Origin: JBPEWY01 sp965224095
GTDB lineage: Bacteria; Bacteroidota; Bacteroidia; Flavobacteriales; Flavobacteriaceae
NCBI GenBank assembly: GCA_965224095.1
Contig: OZ245039.1
Location: 1,116,001-1,180,000 of the forward strand
Reading direction: 5' to 3'
Length of the DNA stretch: 64,000 bases
Shown: positions 32,573 to 41,252 of the stretch, piece after piece
How positions within the stretch are numbered: position 1 is the stretch's first letter
How the letters are laid out: every line of letters starts with the position of its first letter
Program-made: the position numbers and the translations under genes
The notes under the pieces: model-generated
What the model saw: only the letters and a program-made list of their open reading frames with translations
What the model was told of the DNA's origin: nothing
Database searches by the model: none

Positions 32573-33916
32573 TTAATATTTTAACCATTTATACAATTCT
32601 CTGTAAGTCGGTTTTTTACCATACATAAGTATCCCGACCCGGTATATTTTTGCTGCCAGCCAAACTATAAAGAGAAATGTTCCCGCTAAAAGCAACAAAG
32701 ATGTAATAAGCTGCCACAAAGGAACTCCGTCCGGACCAATTCCACTCGGAAGGCGCATAAGCATTACAATCGGTGAAGTTAAGGGAAATAGGGAAAACGC
32801 AACGGCTATGGGGCCATGCGGATTTTCAAATACTGAAAAAAAGCCTACATAAATAGCCAGCATCAGAGGCATAATAACCGGAAGCATAAACTGTTGCGTA
32901 TCGGTTTCGTTATCTACGGCTGCTCCGATAGCGGCATATATAGAGCTGTATATAAGATATCCCAGCAAGAAATATACGATAAAGAAAAAGATCAGGGTGA
33001 ACCACGGGATTTTAAGGAACTCATGAACATATCTGGTGATCTGTTCGGAAGAAGTGGAGGCTGAATTAATGGTTTCAACAGCTTCGGGAGGTAAATTGGC
33101 GGTTGACTCCAGCGCACTTGTATCTATTCCTAAAAACCCGAACATGATGATTAATAGCACTCCGGCCGAAACGATCCAAATAATAAACTGGGTAATACCT
33201 GCCAGCGATGTTCCGATTATTTTTCCGAGCATCAGCTGAAAGGGTTTAACCGATGAAATAATAAGCTCTATAATCCGACTCGTTTTTTCTTCGATTACAC
33301 TTCGCATAACAAAAGCACCGTAAATAATAATGAACATCATAATAAGGTAGCCTAACCCACCGCCGACAATGGCTTTCATTTCATTAATTCCTTTCAGGCT
33401 CTTTTCGCCTGAAAAACTGGTGGTTTCAATATCAAAGTTTTTGCTCAGTTCTTTTAATTCGGTATCGGAAATTCCGTATCCCCTGAGCCTATTTTCCCGC
33501 AACTTTTTTTCTATAACATTCTCCAGTGTACCTAAAACGCCAAAGCTGGGAGATTTTTTTGAGAAAAATGAAATACTGTCTACGGCTTTATCCAGACTGG
33601 TTACTTTTGGAATATAAACCAATCCGTAGTACTCGGCTTTTTGCGTCGAATCTTTAGCTTCCTGAAGGCTTATTTTGTTCAATTGAATAAAATTAATATC
33701 ATCAATCGAGGCAAAATCACGCTTTACTAAATTCGCTTCATCCAGAATAGCAATGGTCTTTTTTTCATTCCCGTTTACATTGGTAAGAAACACAATGAGC
33801 GCTATCATTCCCACAATGAGTAAAGGGCTTAAAATAGTCATTACTATAAACGACTTATTTCTAACCTTAGCGAGGTACTCCCTCCTAATAATTAGTAGTA
33901 GTTTATTGATCATCAT
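32573..33916 (-). CDS. ABC-2 type transporter permease, NatB-like
   Basis: 447 residues. One N-terminal membrane helix (FIVMTILSPLLIVGMIALIVF) leads to an extracytoplasmic domain of about 140 residues. Five or six helices follow at about 185-430, with the conserved EEKTSRIIELIISSVKPFQLMLGKIIG segment (split near residue 213) that marks NatB/ABC-2 permeases. The N-terminal cytoplasmic RREYLAKVRNKSF is also typical. It pairs with the ATPase gene upstream, overlapping it by 14 nt. Family members export sodium, peptides or drugs; the substrate here is not evident. Confidence 0.9.
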   Translation of the reverse strand: MMINKLLLIIRREYLAKVRNKSFIVMTILSPLLIVGMIALIVFLTNVNGNEKKTIAILDEANLVKRDFASIDDINFIQLNKISLQEAKDSTQKAEYYGLVYIPKVTSLDKAVDSISFFSKKSPSFGVLGTLENVIEKKLRENRLRGYGISDTELKELSKNFDIETTSFSGEKSLKGINEMKAIVGGGLGYLIMMFIIIYGAFVMRSVIEEKTSRIIELIISSVKPFQLMLGKIIGTSLAGITQFIIWIVSAGVLLIIMFGFLGIDTSALESTANLPPEAVETINSASTSSEQITRYVHEFLKIPWFTLIFFFIVYFLLGYLIYSSIYAAIGAAVDNETDTQQFMLPVIMPLMLAIYVGFFSVFENPHGPIAVAFSLFPLTSPIVMLMRLPSGIGPDGVPLWQLITSLLLLAGTFLFIVWLAAKIYRVGILMYGKKPTYRELYKWLKY

Positions 33917-34838
33917 TTGATTTTACAGTCTGAATAAAAATATCGTTTGCCGTAGGGATCACTTCGGCAAAATGGGTTATTTCTGCCTTGTTGTTCAGAT
34001 ATTGGAGCAAATCTTTAGCATTGTCAGTATCATTAAGCTTAATACGTAGTTTAAGCTCTTCTCCAATCGACTTAAAATGGGCATCATCTATCTCAAAAGA
34101 AGTTGCTATTTCGCTTTTAAGTTTATCTTCAGAGTCTGTTACAAGGCCCACTTCATAAACATGGGTGCGATTACTTTTTTTAATATCCAGCAGCTTTCCA
34201 TCCAAAATTTTTCTCGACTTGTTTATCAGGGCAATATGGTCGCACAGCTCCTCTACAGATTCCATTCGATGCGTTGAGAAAATAACGGTTGCGCCCTGAT
34301 TTTTTAAATGGAGAATCTCATCTTTAATAAGATTTGCATTAATCGGATCGAAACCACTAAAAGGTTCATCAAATATCAACAACTTCGGTTCGTGTAATAC
34401 GGTAACCACAAATTGTACTTTCTGAGCCATCCCCTTGGAGAGTTCCTGAACTTTTTTGTTCCACCAATCGCCAATTTCCAAACGATCAAACCAGTATTTC
34501 AGTTTCTTTTTTGCTTCTGCTTTACTCAGTCCTTTCAGCTGTGCCAGGTAAAGTGCCTGCTCTCCTACCTTCATCCCTTTGTAAAGCCCTCTTTCCTCCG
34601 GCAGATAACCAATTTGTGCTATATGTTCAGGTTTTAGGGGTTTTTTATCGAAAAGGATTTCTCCCTTATCTGGATAAGTAATCTGATTAATGATTCGGAT
34701 AAAAGTGGTTTTCCCCGCTCCATTGGGTCCCAAAAGTCCGAAAATTTCCCCTCTTGGTATGGCTATGGAGACATTGTCTAATGCTTTAAAACTACCGTAA
34801 TACTTGGTAACCTTGTCAGCGACCAATAAGTGATCCAT
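33903..34838 (-). CDS. ABC transporter ATP-binding protein, NatA-like
   Basis: 311 residues. The nucleotide-binding domain has LLGPNGAGKTTFIRII (Walker A), GYLPEERGLYKGMKV (Q loop), ELSKGMAQKVQFVVTVLHEP (signature in the L-S-K-G-M form of NatA/DUF4162 types), LLIFDEPFSGFDPIN (Walker B) and FSTHRMESVEEL (H loop). The last 90 residues are the DUF4162-like C-terminal domain. It energises the ABC-2 permease encoded next, which overlaps by 14 nt. The promoter box TATCTTTG at 34862-34855 is 16 nt upstream. The likely operon continues through MscS to the response regulator. Confidence 0.93.
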   Translation of the reverse strand: MDHLLVADKVTKYYGSFKALDNVSIAIPRGEIFGLLGPNGAGKTTFIRIINQITYPDKGEILFDKKPLKPEHIAQIGYLPEERGLYKGMKVGEQALYLAQLKGLSKAEAKKKLKYWFDRLEIGDWWNKKVQELSKGMAQKVQFVVTVLHEPKLLIFDEPFSGFDPINANLIKDEILHLKNQGATVIFSTHRMESVEELCDHIALINKSRKILDGKLLDIKKSNRTHVYEVGLVTDSEDKLKSEIATSFEIDDAHFKSIGEELKLRIKLNDTDNAKDLLQYLNNKAEITHFAEVIPTANDIFIQTVKSNDDQ

Positions 34839-34854
34839 GAATTGGCATTTTTTT

Positions 34855-34862
34855 CAAAGATA
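34855..34862 (-). promoter_or_regulatory. Promoter -7 box of the ABC-MscS-regulator gene run
   Basis: Minus-strand TATCTTTG fits TAnnTTTG and leaves a leader of about 10 nt before the ATP-binding protein start. Confidence 0.55.
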
Positions 34863-34912
34863 TTGAAATCCCTTCAACCAAGTACCTTAAAGTTTTTATA
34901 ATTTGTCTGAAA

Positions 34913-34946
34913 CAAAAAACCCATATCAGGAGAAGTGGATATGGGT
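34913..34946 (-). terminator. dnaJ terminator
   Basis: ACCCATATC (34919-34927) pairs with GATATGGGT (34938-34946); six or more T follow on the minus strand. Confidence 0.88.
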
Positions 34947-34970
34947 GTATAATTTCATCATTCAGTGTAT

Positions 34971-36089
34971 TCACGAGAACATATCCTTTACTTTTTCAAA
35001 AAACGATTTATCGTTTTTTTCCGGCTTAGGTTCAAAGTGATCATCCTGTAACATTTTTTCAAAAAAGGTCCGTTGTTCCTTGCTTAATGTTTTAGGCGTC
35101 CAAACATTGACATGAACTAGAAGATCTCCTTTTCCGTATCCGTTAATACTTGGGATTCCCTTGCTTCTCAATCGGAGGATCTTTCCCGATTGTATTCCCT
35201 CTTCAAGTTTTATCCGCACTTTTCCGGTAACCGTGTCAATTTCCTTTGAAGTTCCCAATACAGCTTCCGGAACACTTATATACAGGTCGTAATGTAAATT
35301 ATCGCCTTCTCTTTTAAGTGTAGGATGTTCTTTTTCTTCAATAGCTACCAATAAATTTCCGGGAATTCCATCTCCAGGTGCTTCGTTGCCTTTACCCGTA
35401 ACTTTGAGTTGCATTCCATTTACAACGCCGGCAGGTATTTTAATACTCACTGTTTCTTCCGTTCCTATCAATCCGTGTGCATCTGCTCCGCCAGGACGTT
35501 TATCAATTACCTGACCGGAACCCCCACATGTATTACATGTAGATGCTGTTTGCATTCTCCCCAGGATAGTATTTGTAATCCGGGTTACCTGTCCTCTTCC
35601 GTTACAGGTACTACATGTTTTATAGGTAACTCCTTCGGCCTGAACACGTCGTTTTACTTTCACCTTCTTTTCCACACCATTCGCTATTTCTTCCAGTGTA
35701 AGCTTAACGCGTATTCGTAAATCGCTACCTTTTACTCTTCGTTGTCCGCCAAAACCACCGCTGAAACCACCCCCGAAAGCACCTCCAAAAGCACCTCCAA
35801 AAATATCGCCAAACTGACTGAAGATATCTTCCATGTTCATACCGCCCCCGCCAAAGCCGCCGGCTCCTTCGAAAGCTGCATGTCCAAACTGGTCGTATCT
35901 GGCTTTTTTATCCGGATCGCTAAGAACTTCATAAGCTTCAGCAGCTTTTTTGAAATTCTCCTCCGCCTGTTTATCTCCCGGATTTTTATCCGGATGATAT
36001 TCTATCGCTTTTTTCCGATAGGCTTTTTTAATTTCAGAAGCTGAGGCACTCTTTTCAACTCCAAGTATTTCGTAATAATCCTGTTTCAT
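34971..36089 (-). CDS. dnaJ: Chaperone protein DnaJ with two-motif zinc region
   Basis: Co-chaperone that delivers substrates to DnaK and stimulates its ATPase. 372 residues: J domain 1-70 with the HPD motif (YHPDKNPGD, 31-39), a Gly/Phe-rich linker at about 74-117, then the cysteine region. Only two C-x-x-C-x-G-x-G motifs are present, at 159-166 and 185-192; canonical type I DnaJ has four. The rest of that region reads GGADAHGLIGTEETV without cysteines. It can therefore hold only one zinc ion. The C-terminal substrate domains appear complete. It starts 4 nt after grpE in the same transcript. Confidence 0.96.
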   Translation of the reverse strand: MKQDYYEILGVEKSASASEIKKAYRKKAIEYHPDKNPGDKQAEENFKKAAEAYEVLSDPDKKARYDQFGHAAFEGAGGFGGGGMNMEDIFSQFGDIFGGAFGGAFGGGFSGGFGGQRRVKGSDLRIRVKLTLEEIANGVEKKVKVKRRVQAEGVTYKTCSTCNGRGQVTRITNTILGRMQTASTCNTCGGSGQVIDKRPGGADAHGLIGTEETVSIKIPAGVVNGMQLKVTGKGNEAPGDGIPGNLLVAIEEKEHPTLKREGDNLHYDLYISVPEAVLGTSKEIDTVTGKVRIKLEEGIQSGKILRLRSKGIPSINGYGKGDLLVHVNVWTPKTLSKEQRTFFEKMLQDDHFEPKPEKNDKSFFEKVKDMFS

Positions 36090-36093
36090 AATT

Positions 36094-36639
36094 TTACTGA
36101 CCTACTACCACCTTCGGGTAACGAATTATTTTTTCACCAAGTGTATATCCTTTCTCAATAACATCAACAATTTTACCTTTCAAATCATCTGAAGGTGCCG
36201 GAATCTGAGTAACCGCTTCATGAACTTCTGCATCAAAAACATCACCTCCATTCACTTCCATTTGTTCGAGTCCTTTGGTTTTTAAGGTTTCTACAAATTT
36301 GGTCCGTATAAGTTCAACTCCTTTTAACAGGTCTTTTTCGTCCGATTTGGAAATTTCATTTAGTGCTCTATCAAAGTCATCGAGAACCGGTAGCAAAGCT
36401 GTTAATACTTCCTGACCAGCGGTTTTAAACAACTCGACACGTTCTCTGGACGTTCGCTTCTTAAAGTTTTCAAATTCAGCAAAGAGTCTTAAAAACTTAT
36501 CTTTTTCTTTCCCCAGTTCTTCGCGTAATTCATCCTCCACGGATATCTCTGCCTGCTCGTTTACTGCTTCTTCCTGAAGTTTATCAGTTTCCTTTTCTTC
36601 TACCGTCAATTCTTTTTCGTTCTTATTTTTTTTACCCAT
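36094..36639 (-). CDS. grpE: Nucleotide exchange factor GrpE
   Basis: Releases ADP from DnaK in the chaperone cycle. 181 residues: an acidic helical N-terminal part (about 1-50), the long dimerising helix (KFLRLFAEFENFKKRTSRERVE, split), and the C-terminal beta domain with VFDAEVHEAVTQIPAPSD and KGYTLGEKIIRYPKVVVGQ, which contacts DnaK. It is the first gene of grpE-dnaJ, with 4 nt between them. An inverted repeat AATGGCAA-N5-TTGCCATT covers the -7 box upstream, a likely regulatory site. dnaK is not in the window. Confidence 0.97.
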   Translation of the reverse strand: MGKKNKNEKELTVEEKETDKLQEEAVNEQAEISVEDELREELGKEKDKFLRLFAEFENFKKRTSRERVELFKTAGQEVLTALLPVLDDFDRALNEISKSDEKDLLKGVELIRTKFVETLKTKGLEQMEVNGGDVFDAEVHEAVTQIPAPSDDLKGKIVDVIEKGYTLGEKIIRYPKVVVGQ

Positions 36640-36669
36640 GGTATTAATTCAATTTTACATCTTATTCAG

Positions 36670-36690
36670 AATGGCAAAAGTATTGCCATT
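36670..36690 (-). promoter_or_regulatory. grpE promoter overlapped by an 8-5-8 inverted repeat
   Basis: Minus-strand TACTTTTG (36682-36675) fits TAnnTTTG. The perfect inverted repeat AATGGCAA (36670-36677) with TTGCCATT (36683-36690) spans it. The site does not match CIRCE. A repressor or alternative factor binding there would control the chaperone operon. Confidence 0.55.
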
Positions 36691-36748
36691 TCTTTAAAAA
36701 TGTCAAATTGTCACTTGAAAAGTTTTATTTACCGATAAGGATATACAA

Positions 36749-37690
36749 TTACACCGAGAAGTCCGGATTACCAATAACGTTTTTTTTCGTGAGGTTTTCC
36801 AATGCATTTGAAATATTCACGTACCGAAAGGAATATCCTGTCTCCTGAATTTTCCTGGCACTAACACGTTGTCCATACAACAATAAATAACTCATTTCTC
36901 CGAGTATTAACTTTAAAAACCAGGCAGGCACACTTGGTAACCAAATGGGTTTTTGCGCCGCTCTTGCGATTTCCCGGATAAGCTTGCGTTGTGTAACGGG
37001 GTTTGGTGCAACCGCGTTATAAACTCCTTCCAAAGTATGCTCCACGGCAAACACAAAAATTCCCGCAATATCATCAATATGTATCCACGATTGCCATTGT
37101 AAACCGTTTCCAAAAGTAGCGCCAAGATATTTTTTTACAGGTTTTAGCAGTTTAGGAAAAGCGCCCCCTTCTTCCGATAACACCAATCCTATTCTGAGTA
37201 TTCCAACCGGAATATTTAACCGGGTAAATCCGCTTACCGCTTTTTCCCATTCATACACCGTACTGCCAAGGAAGGAATCATCTACGGCTTTGTTTTCCTC
37301 GTCGTAATACATTGTTTCCGAAACGGGATAAATTCCAATGGCGGAAGCCGAAACAATATATTTTACCTGATGGCCCGGAATTGTTTCCATTCCTTTCAGT
37401 AAAGTTTTCACCGTTCCGATTCTACTATTTAAAATCTGATTTTTATACGATCGTGTCCATTTTTTGGCGATTGATGCCCCTGCCAAATTAATAATCGCAT
37501 CTACCCCGCTAAAGCTATCGGGGTCCAGATATTCCGAATCGGGATTCCAATAGAAGCCCTTATAGTTTTCTTCCGATATTATTTTTTCTCTGGAAGTAGT
37601 TAAATAATGTATCCGGATATCTTTTTCACGGAGTTGTTTTACTATCTCCTTTCCCAATAAACCTGTTGCCCCTGTAATCAATACCCGCAT
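36749..37690 (-). CDS. TIGR01777-family epimerase-like protein
   Basis: 313 residues, an extended short-chain dehydrogenase fold with NAD(P)-binding ITGATGLLGKEIVKQL at the N terminus, INLAGASIAKKWT near residue 68, SASAIGIYP near 120 and a tail of DUF1731 type (FLKLILGEMSYLLLYGQRVS). The family includes YfcH/SulA-related proteins of unknown substrate. The catalytic Tyr-x3-Lys of typical epimerases is replaced by other residues near YDEENK and YEWEKA; which tyrosine is functional is unclear. It is transcribed alone, 109 nt from grpE. Confidence 0.92.
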   Translation of the reverse strand: MRVLITGATGLLGKEIVKQLREKDIRIHYLTTSREKIISEENYKGFYWNPDSEYLDPDSFSGVDAIINLAGASIAKKWTRSYKNQILNSRIGTVKTLLKGMETIPGHQVKYIVSASAIGIYPVSETMYYDEENKAVDDSFLGSTVYEWEKAVSGFTRLNIPVGILRIGLVLSEEGGAFPKLLKPVKKYLGATFGNGLQWQSWIHIDDIAGIFVFAVEHTLEGVYNAVAPNPVTQRKLIREIARAAQKPIWLPSVPAWFLKLILGEMSYLLLYGQRVSARKIQETGYSFRYVNISNALENLTKKNVIGNPDFSV

Positions 37691-37770
37691 AATTCCTTTT
37701 TTATAAAGTTACTTATTTAAAGCTTTTGGTTTATTGATTTTAATACAGGTTTAACAGGAGAAGCATCCAT

Positions 37771-38430
37771 TTATTTAATAGCTCTGAGCATCTCTCTTTT
37801 TCCGGGAGGGCCGGGAAGTCTTTCTACTTTAAATCCAACCGATTGCATAGCACGACGCACACTGCCCTTAGCGGCATACGTAACTAAAATCCCCGGCGAT
37901 TTCAATGCTGTATACATTTTTTTAAAAATGCTTTCCGTCCATAATTCCGGTTGAACCCTGGTCCCGAAAGCATCAAAATAAATCAAATCAAATACATTCT
38001 TATCGGTAATATCGGAAAAAAACTGCCTGCGTTTACACAACTCAAATCGCGGCGTTATTTCGGTATTGATATCCCATTTGGTTTTATGCATTTCAACAAA
38101 CCAAGCATCCAGTGCAGGCGGAATACTCAGTAATTCGGTATAATTTAGCGCTTCAATTTCTTCCAAAGATACCGGATATGCTTCAACACCATGGTACTTC
38201 ACTTTTAGGAGACGTTTTTCCGATTCTAACAACGTGATGAATGCATTAAGGCCCGTACCAAAACCTATTTCAAGAATATCCACACTTTCGCTGAACTGGT
38301 CAAGTCCGTGCTTTATAAACACGTGATAGGCCTCCTGTACCGCACCGTGTTTGGAATGGTATTGCTCGTTCCATTCTTCCAGGTGAATGGTAGTAGACCC
38401 GTCGGCTGTTTTAACGATCTTCCGCTTCAT
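37771..38430 (-). CDS. mnmD: tRNA 5-methylaminomethyl-2-thiouridine methyltransferase MnmD
   Basis: Single-domain form of the MnmC methyltransferase half, which finishes the mnm5s2U34 modification of tRNA wobble uridine. 219 residues: N-terminal TADGSTTIHLEEWNEQYHSKHGA, SAM loop ILEIGFGTGLNAF near residue 55, LIYFDAFGTRVQPELW near 150 and LVTYAAKGSVRRAM near 185, all characteristic. The oxidoreductase half of MnmC is absent, as usual in this group. Its start lies inside the DUF4920 gene (20-nt overlap), so the two are translationally coupled. Confidence 0.93.
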   Translation of the reverse strand: MKRKIVKTADGSTTIHLEEWNEQYHSKHGAVQEAYHVFIKHGLDQFSESVDILEIGFGTGLNAFITLLESEKRLLKVKYHGVEAYPVSLEEIEALNYTELLSIPPALDAWFVEMHKTKWDINTEITPRFELCKRRQFFSDITDKNVFDLIYFDAFGTRVQPELWTESIFKKMYTALKSPGILVTYAAKGSVRRAMQSVGFKVERLPGPPGKREMLRAIK

Positions 38431-38902
38431 GATAGTTGGCTATCAACACCCCGTCTGCTTCAAAGGAAAAGGTTTTTTTAGGCCGGGTAATCAACAACAA
38501 TTCTTCTTCAGATTTTCCCGCATCCTTTGCATAATGTCTTTGATCTTTAACCGACATTTCACTAACAAACGCCTTTCCTCTGATAATTACCTGCTCGCCT
38601 TCAATATCTTTTGGCACAAAAAAACCGTAATCTTTAAACCGTACCATGGCCTCGTGGTCTTCACCCAGATCCAGTTTCATCCAACAGCCTTTAGCCTTGC
38701 ATACGTCCTTAACGGTGGCCTGAATTTTTATGTCCAGCGTATCACCAATATTCATGGTATTGTACTGGCGTAATGCATCCGAGTGGGCAAGTGTTTCCCC
38801 GGAAGTGATTGTTTCTCCGTAAGAAGCATATTGTATTTTTTCCTGGCAACCCAAGGTTAGTATAAAACAAACCACGTACAAACTTTTTTTTATCTGCATC
38901 AT
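38411..38902 (-). CDS. DUF4920 lipoprotein
   Basis: 163 residues. The lipoprotein signal is MMQIKKSLYVVCFILTLGCQEK with Cys20. The domain spans about 25-155, with KDVCKAKGCWMKLDL, in which the two cysteines spaced by five residues (VCKAKGC) are conserved, and the beta strands VIIRGKAFVSEMSVKDQRHY. DUF4920 is an OB-like envelope family in Bacteroidota without known activity; the cysteine pair suggests metal or redox chemistry, as inference. The 3' end overlaps mnmD by 20 nt. Confidence 0.88.
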   Translation of the reverse strand: MMQIKKSLYVVCFILTLGCQEKIQYASYGETITSGETLAHSDALRQYNTMNIGDTLDIKIQATVKDVCKAKGCWMKLDLGEDHEAMVRFKDYGFFVPKDIEGEQVIIRGKAFVSEMSVKDQRHYAKDAGKSEEELLLITRPKKTFSFEADGVLIANYHEAEDR

Positions 38903-38994
38903 ATAATAATTTAACTGTTTTTCGCCTGTATATTATGTTTACAAAATAAACAAAATAAAAGGTCTAAAGCACATAACATAACTTTTAATTTCTC

Positions 38995-39002
38995 TAATTT
39001 TG
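38995..39002 (+). promoter_or_regulatory. ilvE promoter -7 box
   Basis: TAATTTTG fits TAnnTTTG. The first ATG at 39015 is 12 nt on and a second at 39021; the later one leaves a more usual leader. Confidence 0.55.
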
Positions 39003-39014
39003 TAGCAAAGAAAA

Positions 39015-40091
39015 ATGTTTATGAAATATCAGGCAGCAGCTACTCAAATTGAAGTTAAGAAGGTGGAAAGTTCAAAAATACAGGAGGTTGATTTTGACAA
39101 GCTTGATTTTGGGCGTGTTTTTACCGATCATATGTTTATTTGCGACTTTACAGACGGGATGTGGAAAACGCCAAAAATTGTTCCGTATCAGCCAATTACT
39201 ATTGAACCGTCGGCCAGGGTTTTTCATTATGGACAGGCGGTTTTTGAGGGGATGAAGGCTTATAAAGATAGCGAAGGGCAGGTATGGCTTTTCAGGCCGG
39301 ATGAGAACTTCAAAAGAATTAATAAATCGGCTAAACGGCTGGCCATTCCGGAATTTCCCGAAGCTTTTTTCTTCAACGGATTAAAAACACTGTTGGAGCT
39401 TGATAAAGCCTGGATTAAGAAAGGGGATGGAAATTCCTTATACATACGACCTTTTGTAATAGCTACCGAACCTGCTATTGCTGCTTCTCCCGCCAACCAG
39501 TACAGATTTTTTATAATCTGTTCTCCTGCGCAATCCTATTATTCCGGAGAGGTACGGGTTAAAATTGCAGAGAAGTTCAGTCGTGCCGCCAGCGGAGGCT
39601 TTGGATATGCCAAGGCTGCCGGTAATTATGCCGGCCAGTTTTACCCTACCCGTCTTGCCAACAATCTCGGGTATCAGCAAATTATATGGACGGATGCCAA
39701 TTCGCATGAATACCTGGAAGAAGCCGGTACCATGAATGTGTTTTTCAGAATTAACAACCGTTTGATTACGAGTCCTACAAACGATACCATTCTAGACGGT
39801 GTTACCCGTAAAAGTGTTATTACCATTGCCGAAGAAAAAGGTATTTCTATGGAAATACGCCCCGTCAGAGTTGATGAAATTGTGGAAGCTGCCGAAAATG
39901 GTACGCTGAAGGAAATATTCGGAAGCGGTACTGCAGCGGTTATTAATCCTATTGTTGGTTTTGGATATAAGGATAAGGATTACACTTTAGCTCCTCAAGA
40001 CGATTCGTATGCGGTTCTCTTTAAGAAGATACTAACCGACATTCAGTACAATAAAGCAGACGATCCTTTTAACTGGCGCTACAAAGTATAA
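39015..40091 (+). CDS. ilvE: Branched-chain amino acid aminotransferase
   Basis: PLP-dependent transamination of leucine, isoleucine and valine, the last step of synthesis and first of breakdown. 358 residues (356 if the second ATG is used). The class IV fold shows VFHYGQAVFEGMKAYK, RINKSAKRLAIPEF, YIRPFVIATEPAI, the PLP lysine in GFGYAKAAGNYAGQFYPT, the glutamate in YLEEAGTMNVFF and phosphate-binding EIFGSGTAAVINPI. The length matches the type found in bacteria with the longer ILVE II form. It is convergent with the MazG-like gene, 15 nt apart. Confidence 0.95.
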   Translation: MFMKYQAAATQIEVKKVESSKIQEVDFDKLDFGRVFTDHMFICDFTDGMWKTPKIVPYQPITIEPSARVFHYGQAVFEGMKAYKDSEGQVWLFRPDENFKRINKSAKRLAIPEFPEAFFFNGLKTLLELDKAWIKKGDGNSLYIRPFVIATEPAIAASPANQYRFFIICSPAQSYYSGEVRVKIAEKFSRAASGGFGYAKAAGNYAGQFYPTRLANNLGYQQIIWTDANSHEYLEEAGTMNVFFRINNRLITSPTNDTILDGVTRKSVITIAEEKGISMEIRPVRVDEIVEAAENGTLKEIFGSGTAAVINPIVGFGYKDKDYTLAPQDDSYAVLFKKILTDIQYNKADDPFNWRYKV

Positions 40092-40106
40092 TACCTGTAC
40101 AAAATT

Positions 40107-40493
40107 TTAATTTTCGAGTATTCCGGAAATATCAGGCTTAAAATAATTAGGCCCCTTTAATACCTTTCCGTCCTCCCGGTATATCGGTTTTCCGTCTGCA
40201 CCCAGTTTGCTCATATTACTTCGCTGAATTTCATCGAAAACCTCTTCGATTTTATGTTGCATTCCGTGTTCAATAATGGTCCCGCATAAAATATACAGCA
40301 TATCACCTAATGCATCAGCCACCTCTATCAAATCGTCATTATTAGCCGCTTCCAGGTATTCCTCATTTTCTTCTCTCATGAGTTTATAGCGCAATAGGTT
40401 TTTCCGTTCTCCGAGATCTGCAGTGGGTTTGTTTTTCACACCTAATCCGAAAGCTCTGTGGAAATCGGTTACGGCCTTAATTCTTTTTTTCAT
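40107..40493 (-). CDS. MazG-like nucleoside triphosphate pyrophosphohydrolase
   Basis: 128 residues from the ATG at 40493; a longer frame runs into the SDR gene and is rejected. The all-alpha NTP pyrophosphatase pattern is clear: REENEEYLEAANNDDLIEVADALGDMLYIL (split), where the E-x-x-E and E-x-x-D residues bind magnesium. The N terminus KAVTDFHRAFGLGV and the C-terminal KLGADGKPIYREDGKVLKG are typical of the PRA-PH-like branch in Bacteroidota. It probably hydrolyses noncanonical or excess NTPs. It follows the SDR gene by 5 nt, suggesting cotranscription. Confidence 0.9.
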   Translation of the reverse strand: MKKRIKAVTDFHRAFGLGVKNKPTADLGERKNLLRYKLMREENEEYLEAANNDDLIEVADALGDMLYILCGTIIEHGMQHKIEEVFDEIQRSNMSKLGADGKPIYREDGKVLKGPNYFKPDISGILEN

Positions 40494-40498
40494 AGTTA

Positions 40499-41221
40499 TT
40501 ACATTATCTTTTTTATAAGCCAAGACGGCGTTATTTTTAATACCCAGGCAATAAGAGTCCATCTTCTGGAGATATAAACCCTGCGTTTTTTTTGTTTAAT
40601 TGCTTTATAAATTTGTTCCGTAGCCTTTTCTAAAGAGGCCATCCAGAAAATATCATCACCAAGTGCCATTCGGGTATCTACAAAACCCGGTCTTATATCT
40701 GTAATATAAACCCTACCTCCGGGAATTTCCTTACTTTTAAAATACAGCGATTCCAGATAATTAACCTGATAGGCTTTCGATGCAAAATAAGACGGAGCAT
40801 GCCGGTTGCCTCTCAGGGAAGCTATGGAAGAAATGGAAACCAGGTGGCCAAATCCCTGCTTCTTAAAAAGAGTAAACGATTTATTATAGATTTTTGTAGC
40901 TCCTATAACATTGGTATTTACCGTATCGTATTCCTTTTCCCAGTCCAGGGTTGCATTCTCATACCCAATACCTGAGGAGTGAATAATCAGATGAAGAACC
41001 TTAAGATCTTCCAGGATACAGTTAAATACTTTTTCGGTATTCTCAATATCCCTTACATCATGCTTATAATAGGAATACTGCAGTTTGTTAGTAGCCGTAA
41101 CAGACTTCAGAAGATCTTCTCTCCTTCCCGTTAAAGCTACCTTATATCCATCTTGTACCAGAAGTGCGGCTAACTCTTTCCCTATACCCGAAGTTGCTCC
41201 AAAAACTACGGCATTCTTCAT
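40499..41221 (-). CDS. Short-chain dehydrogenase/reductase (SDR)
   Basis: 240 residues. The nucleotide-binding VFGATSGIGKELAALL opens the protein, the R-x-E-D of TGRREDL suggests NADP, the NSxG-equivalent IIHSSGIG and the catalytic Ser (LVSISSIASL) and Tyr-x3-Lys (SYFASKAYQVN) are all present. A C-terminal hydrophobic stretch (WTLIAWVLKITPSWLIKKI) hints at membrane attachment. Classical SDR enzymes reduce ketones or oxidise alcohols; the substrate is unknown. It is 5 nt upstream of the MazG-like gene and divergent from a tiny membrane-protein gene. Confidence 0.93.
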   Translation of the reverse strand: MKNAVVFGATSGIGKELAALLVQDGYKVALTGRREDLLKSVTATNKLQYSYYKHDVRDIENTEKVFNCILEDLKVLHLIIHSSGIGYENATLDWEKEYDTVNTNVIGATKIYNKSFTLFKKQGFGHLVSISSIASLRGNRHAPSYFASKAYQVNYLESLYFKSKEIPGGRVYITDIRPGFVDTRMALGDDIFWMASLEKATEQIYKAIKQKKRRVYISRRWTLIAWVLKITPSWLIKKIM

Positions 41222-41252
41222 TAATTTGTTAATTTCGCATAAAAATAAAAAT

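Noticed and set aside
36640..36748. CIRCE heat-shock element before grpE
   Set aside because: The TTAGCACTC-N9-GAGTGCTAA pattern is absent; the visible repeat is a different 8-5-8 palindrome.
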